From: Sulfitobacter delicatus
Lineage (GTDB): Bacteria; Pseudomonadota; Alphaproteobacteria; Rhodobacterales; Rhodobacteraceae
Assembly (NCBI RefSeq): GCF_900102535.1
Contig: NZ_FNBP01000010.1
Coordinates: 62,001 to 126,000 of the forward strand
Length of the DNA: 64,000 nucleotides
Direction of reading: 5' to 3'
The position numbers were made by a program, and so were the translations under genes. A model generated the notes under the pieces. It had not been told where the DNA came from and ran no database searches. It saw nothing but the letters and a program-made list of their open reading frames with translations. Shown piece by piece: positions 61,913 to 64,000 of this stretch. Within the stretch, counting starts at the first letter, position 1. Each line of letters opens with the position of its first letter.

Positions 61913-62929
61913 TTATTCCCAACCAACCGTATTAAAGATCTTCTGCGCAGTGCCGATGTTCTCGGCCACATCCGACAGGTTCACCTCATCGGCCTTGAAC
62001 TCACCCAACTGCTTCACGCTGTCCGCCAGCTCAACACCTTCCACCGTCGGGAACTCGTCATTCCCGGCCGAGAAATACTGCTGCGCCTGATCGGAGGCGA
62101 GATACTCAAGGAATTTCACCGCGTTCTCACGGTTCGGCGCGTTCTTGGCCACACCGCCGCCCGAGAGGTTCATATGCGCGCCGTTGCCGTCCTGATCGGG
62201 CCAGATCAGGCCGATCTTGTCGATTTCAGCCGAAACGCCGTCCACATCGGTGCGGATCGCGCGGGCGAAGTAGTAGCTGTTGGAGACCGCAATATCGCAT
62301 TCACCCGAGACGATGCCGCGCAGCTGGTCGGTATCCCCGCCCTGCGGCGCACGCGCCATGTTGTCGACCACGCCCTGCGCCCATTCGGTCGCGGCTTCTT
62401 CGCCCTCGTGTGTTACGATGGCGGCCAGCAGGGTCTGGTTATAGGTGTTGGTCGAGGAGCGGATGCAGACCTGACCTTTGTAAGCCGGATCGGCGAGGTC
62501 CATGTAGGTCGCGGGCGGGTTGTCGAGCGCTTCTTTGTTATAAAAGATGATCCGCGCACGCTGGGACAGGCCGAACCACTGGTTGTCGTGGTCCTGCAGA
62601 TTGCCGGGGATGCGCTCTTCGAGCGTGTCGCTCTCGATCGACTGCAGAAGACCCATGTCTTTCGCACGCTTCAGCCGGCTGGTGTCTACTGTAAGCAGCA
62701 CGTCGGCAGGGGAGTTCGCGCCTTCGGCTTCCATACGGGCCAGCAGTTCGTCGGCCTTGCCTTCGATGCGGTTGATGTTGATGCCGGTGGCTTCGGTGAA
62801 GTCGGTGTAGAGCCGCTCATCGGTGTCATAGTGACGCGAGGAGTAGAGGTTCAGCTCGCCATCGGCCAGCGCGGGCAGCGCCAGCGACATCAGCGCGGCG
62901 GCAGCAGTAGAAGTCTTGATGAGGGTCAT
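61913..62929 (-). CDS. fbpA: Fe(III) ABC transporter substrate-binding protein
   Basis: This 338-residue exported protein has a signal peptide cleaved after LPALA (residue 22) and a transferrin-like iron-binding fold. SSRHYDTDE comes first, and the adjacent tyrosines Y219 and Y220 (SNSYYFARA) provide the classic Fe(III) ligands of FbpA. It delivers ferric iron to the FbpB permease. It is convergent with fbpB rather than in one operon with it. A candidate iron-responsive box lies about 75-95 bp upstream. Confidence 0.94.
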   Translation of the reverse strand: MTLIKTSTAAAALMSLALPALADGELNLYSSRHYDTDERLYTDFTEATGININRIEGKADELLARMEAEGANSPADVLLTVDTSRLKRAKDMGLLQSIESDTLEERIPGNLQDHDNQWFGLSQRARIIFYNKEALDNPPATYMDLADPAYKGQVCIRSSTNTYNQTLLAAIVTHEGEEAATEWAQGVVDNMARAPQGGDTDQLRGIVSGECDIAVSNSYYFARAIRTDVDGVSAEIDKIGLIWPDQDGNGAHMNLSGGGVAKNAPNRENAVKFLEYLASDQAQQYFSAGNDEFPTVEGVELADSVKQLGEFKADEVNLSDVAENIGTAQKIFNTVGWE

Positions 62930-63004
62930 TTGGAGATCCTGTTTCGTGAAGATATAACTCGACTGAAACAGTAAGAAACAGATTTACGGGAGCTGTGCAA
63001 CCAA

Positions 63005-63025
63005 TTCTGATAAATTTAGTCAGAA
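63005..63025 (-). promoter_or_regulatory. Candidate iron-responsive operator upstream of fbpA
   Basis: Inverted arms TTCTGA and TCAGAA flank a 9-bp AT-rich centre (TAAATTTAG), 76-96 bp upstream of the fbpA start. The form resembles Rrf2-family (IscR/RirA, Iron-Rhodo-box) operators predicted for Rhodobacterales iron genes. It is directly next to the yghU terminator. Confidence 0.5.
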
Positions 63026-63050
63026 ACCCCCGACCGACCGAGCCGGGGGT
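63026..63050 (-). terminator. Terminator of yghU
   Basis: A 7-bp perfect stem (ACCCCCG / CGGGGGT) with an 11-nt loop is followed on the minus strand by TTTCT. It lies 8 bp beyond the yghU stop. Confidence 0.75.
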
Positions 63051-63057
63051 GCCGTAA

Positions 63058-63933
63058 TCAGCCTTTATCGACGATTTTATCTTGCGTTTTCGTATCGAAA
63101 TCGCTGGCGTTATGCCGCTCATGCAATTGCATCGACAGATCATCGCCAAAGGCGCGGTTGACGATCCGACCGCGTTTGACCGCAGGGCGGGCGTCAATCG
63201 CCTTGGCCCAACGCATGACGTTTTCATAAGAGGTCACATCAAGGAATTCAGCCGCGGAATAGAGCCGTCCGAGGACCAACTGGCCGTACCAGCTCCAGAT
63301 CGCCATATCTGCGATGGAGTATTCATCCGCGAAATATTCGTGATCGGTCAAGTGTTTGTCCATTACGTCAAGCTGGCGTTTGGTTTCCATGGTGAAGCGG
63401 TTGATCGGATACTCAAACTTCTCCGGTGCATAGGCGTAGAAGTGACCAAAGCCGCCGCCGAGGTAGGGCGCGCTGCCCATTTGCCAGAAGAGCCATGACA
63501 TCGCTTCGGTGCGACGCGCGGGGTCTTTAGGCAAGAAGTCGTCAAACTTCTCGGCCAGATGAAGCAGGATCGAGCCCGATTCGAATACGCGCTGCGGCGT
63601 ATCGCCGGAGCGGTCCATCAGGGCCGGAATCTTGGAGTTCGGGTTTACCTCTACAAAGCCCGAGCCGAACTGATCACCCTCGGAAATGTCGACCAGCCAC
63701 GCATCATATTCCGCGCCCTTGTGACCGGCAGCCAGCAATTCCTCGAACATAACCGTGACTTTGACCCCGTTGGGGGTCGCCAGCGAGTAGAGCTGGAAAG
63801 GATGCTCGCCCACCGGCAGTTCCTTGTCATGGGTCGCCCCGGCGATGGGCCGATTGATGCTGGCGAATTTGCCGCCGCTTTCGGCGTCCCATTCCCAAAC
63901 CTTGGGCGGTGTGTATTCGGAAGAGTCCGACAT
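63058..63933 (-). CDS. yghU: Glutathione-dependent disulfide-bond oxidoreductase (YghU-like)
   Basis: This 291-residue GST-superfamily protein of the nu/YghU class has KVWEWDAESGGKFASINRPI at the N-terminus, NPNSKIPAL and FESGSILLHLAEKF in the thioredoxin-like domain, and FWQMGSAPYLGGGFGHFYAYAP in the helical domain. YghU binds two glutathiones and reduces disulfides and organic hydroperoxides. The ATG at 63933 (MSDSSEY) is preferred to the open frame from 63993. Monocistronic. Confidence 0.92.
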   Translation of the reverse strand: MSDSSEYTPPKVWEWDAESGGKFASINRPIAGATHDKELPVGEHPFQLYSLATPNGVKVTVMFEELLAAGHKGAEYDAWLVDISEGDQFGSGFVEVNPNSKIPALMDRSGDTPQRVFESGSILLHLAEKFDDFLPKDPARRTEAMSWLFWQMGSAPYLGGGFGHFYAYAPEKFEYPINRFTMETKRQLDVMDKHLTDHEYFADEYSIADMAIWSWYGQLVLGRLYSAAEFLDVTSYENVMRWAKAIDARPAVKRGRIVNRAFGDDLSMQLHERHNASDFDTKTQDKIVDKG

Positions 63934-64000
63934 GCTGGTATTCCTTGTTATTCGGGTCTGCTTTGTAGTTGGGGCTTTGTGCAGGTCTTGCAACCGCTAA

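Noticed and set aside
1-64000. tRNA genes, prophage, CRISPR-Cas, toxin-antitoxin or other defence modules
   Set aside because: I looked through the intergenic gaps on both strands and found no tRNA-like T-arm (GTTCRA) plus acceptor pairing, no integrase or phage genes, and no defence-type domains.

Overview
The window looks like a chromosomal segment of a Roseobacter-group alphaproteobacterium (Rhodobacteraceae; Sulfitobacter-like, which is inference from gene content and order). GC is high, genes are tightly packed, and many neighbours overlap by 4 bp (ATGA/GTGA). I see no tRNA or rRNA gene, no insertion sequence, no prophage and no CRISPR array. Most of the window is core metabolism, with several small accessory blocks.

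Region by region. 1-5.1 kb: the start of a gamma-glutamyltranspeptidase, a STAS/anti-sigma-kinase partner-switch pair, a thiolase, a free-Met-R-sulfoxide reductase, a LysE exporter, RluA and a GT11 fucosyltransferase. 5.2-15 kb: a 1-Cys peroxiredoxin, an L,D-transpeptidase, then the minus-strand information-processing block rbfA - DUF2233 - truB - DUF1643 - membrane-anchored RTX protein - rpsO - pnp, followed by dapB and a small secreted protein. 14.7-24.5 kb: a DUF1674 (SDHAF4-like) protein, rsmB, a PhnD-like binding protein, a heparinase II/III protein, purH, lspA, a BamF-like lipoprotein and an active/inactive M16 peptidase pair. 24.5-28 kb: an ALDH16-type two-domain aldehyde dehydrogenase with deoC (deoxyribose catabolism).

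28-32 kb: a TroABCD-type Zn/Mn importer behind a long palindromic operator. Next comes an unexplained structured spacer of about 270 bp, then mutL, rmuC and a PLP dehydratase. 36.5-41.2 kb: a five-gene, fully 4-bp-overlapped operon (FAD oxidoreductase, DUF1365, MFS, DUF3833, SDR). It matches the gene set normally found with the singlet-oxygen sigma factor RpoE/ChrR (ECF11), but the sigma pair and the Cfa-like methyltransferase are absent here. 41.2-47.8 kb: saccharopine dehydrogenase, GST, a histidine-phosphatase-fold protein, a lone FdsA-like formate dehydrogenase alpha subunit and a carbamoylase-type amidohydrolase.

47.8-59.7 kb: a response regulator and soluble PAS hybrid kinase, a small cytochrome c, and a catabolic/uptake cluster. 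In that cluster two CoA ligases (AMP-binding and PaaK-type) flank a complete branched-chain-type (HAAT) ABC importer, so it is probably a carboxylic-acid uptake-and-activation system. 59.8-64 kb: an iron permease (fbpB) and its Fe(III)-binding protein (fbpA) in convergent orientation without an ATPase gene, and yghU. A candidate iron-responsive operator lies upstream of fbpA.

No wholly new system is evident. The best leads are the CoA-ligase/HAAT/two-component cluster, the sigma-less ECF11-type operon, and the structured spacer before mutL.
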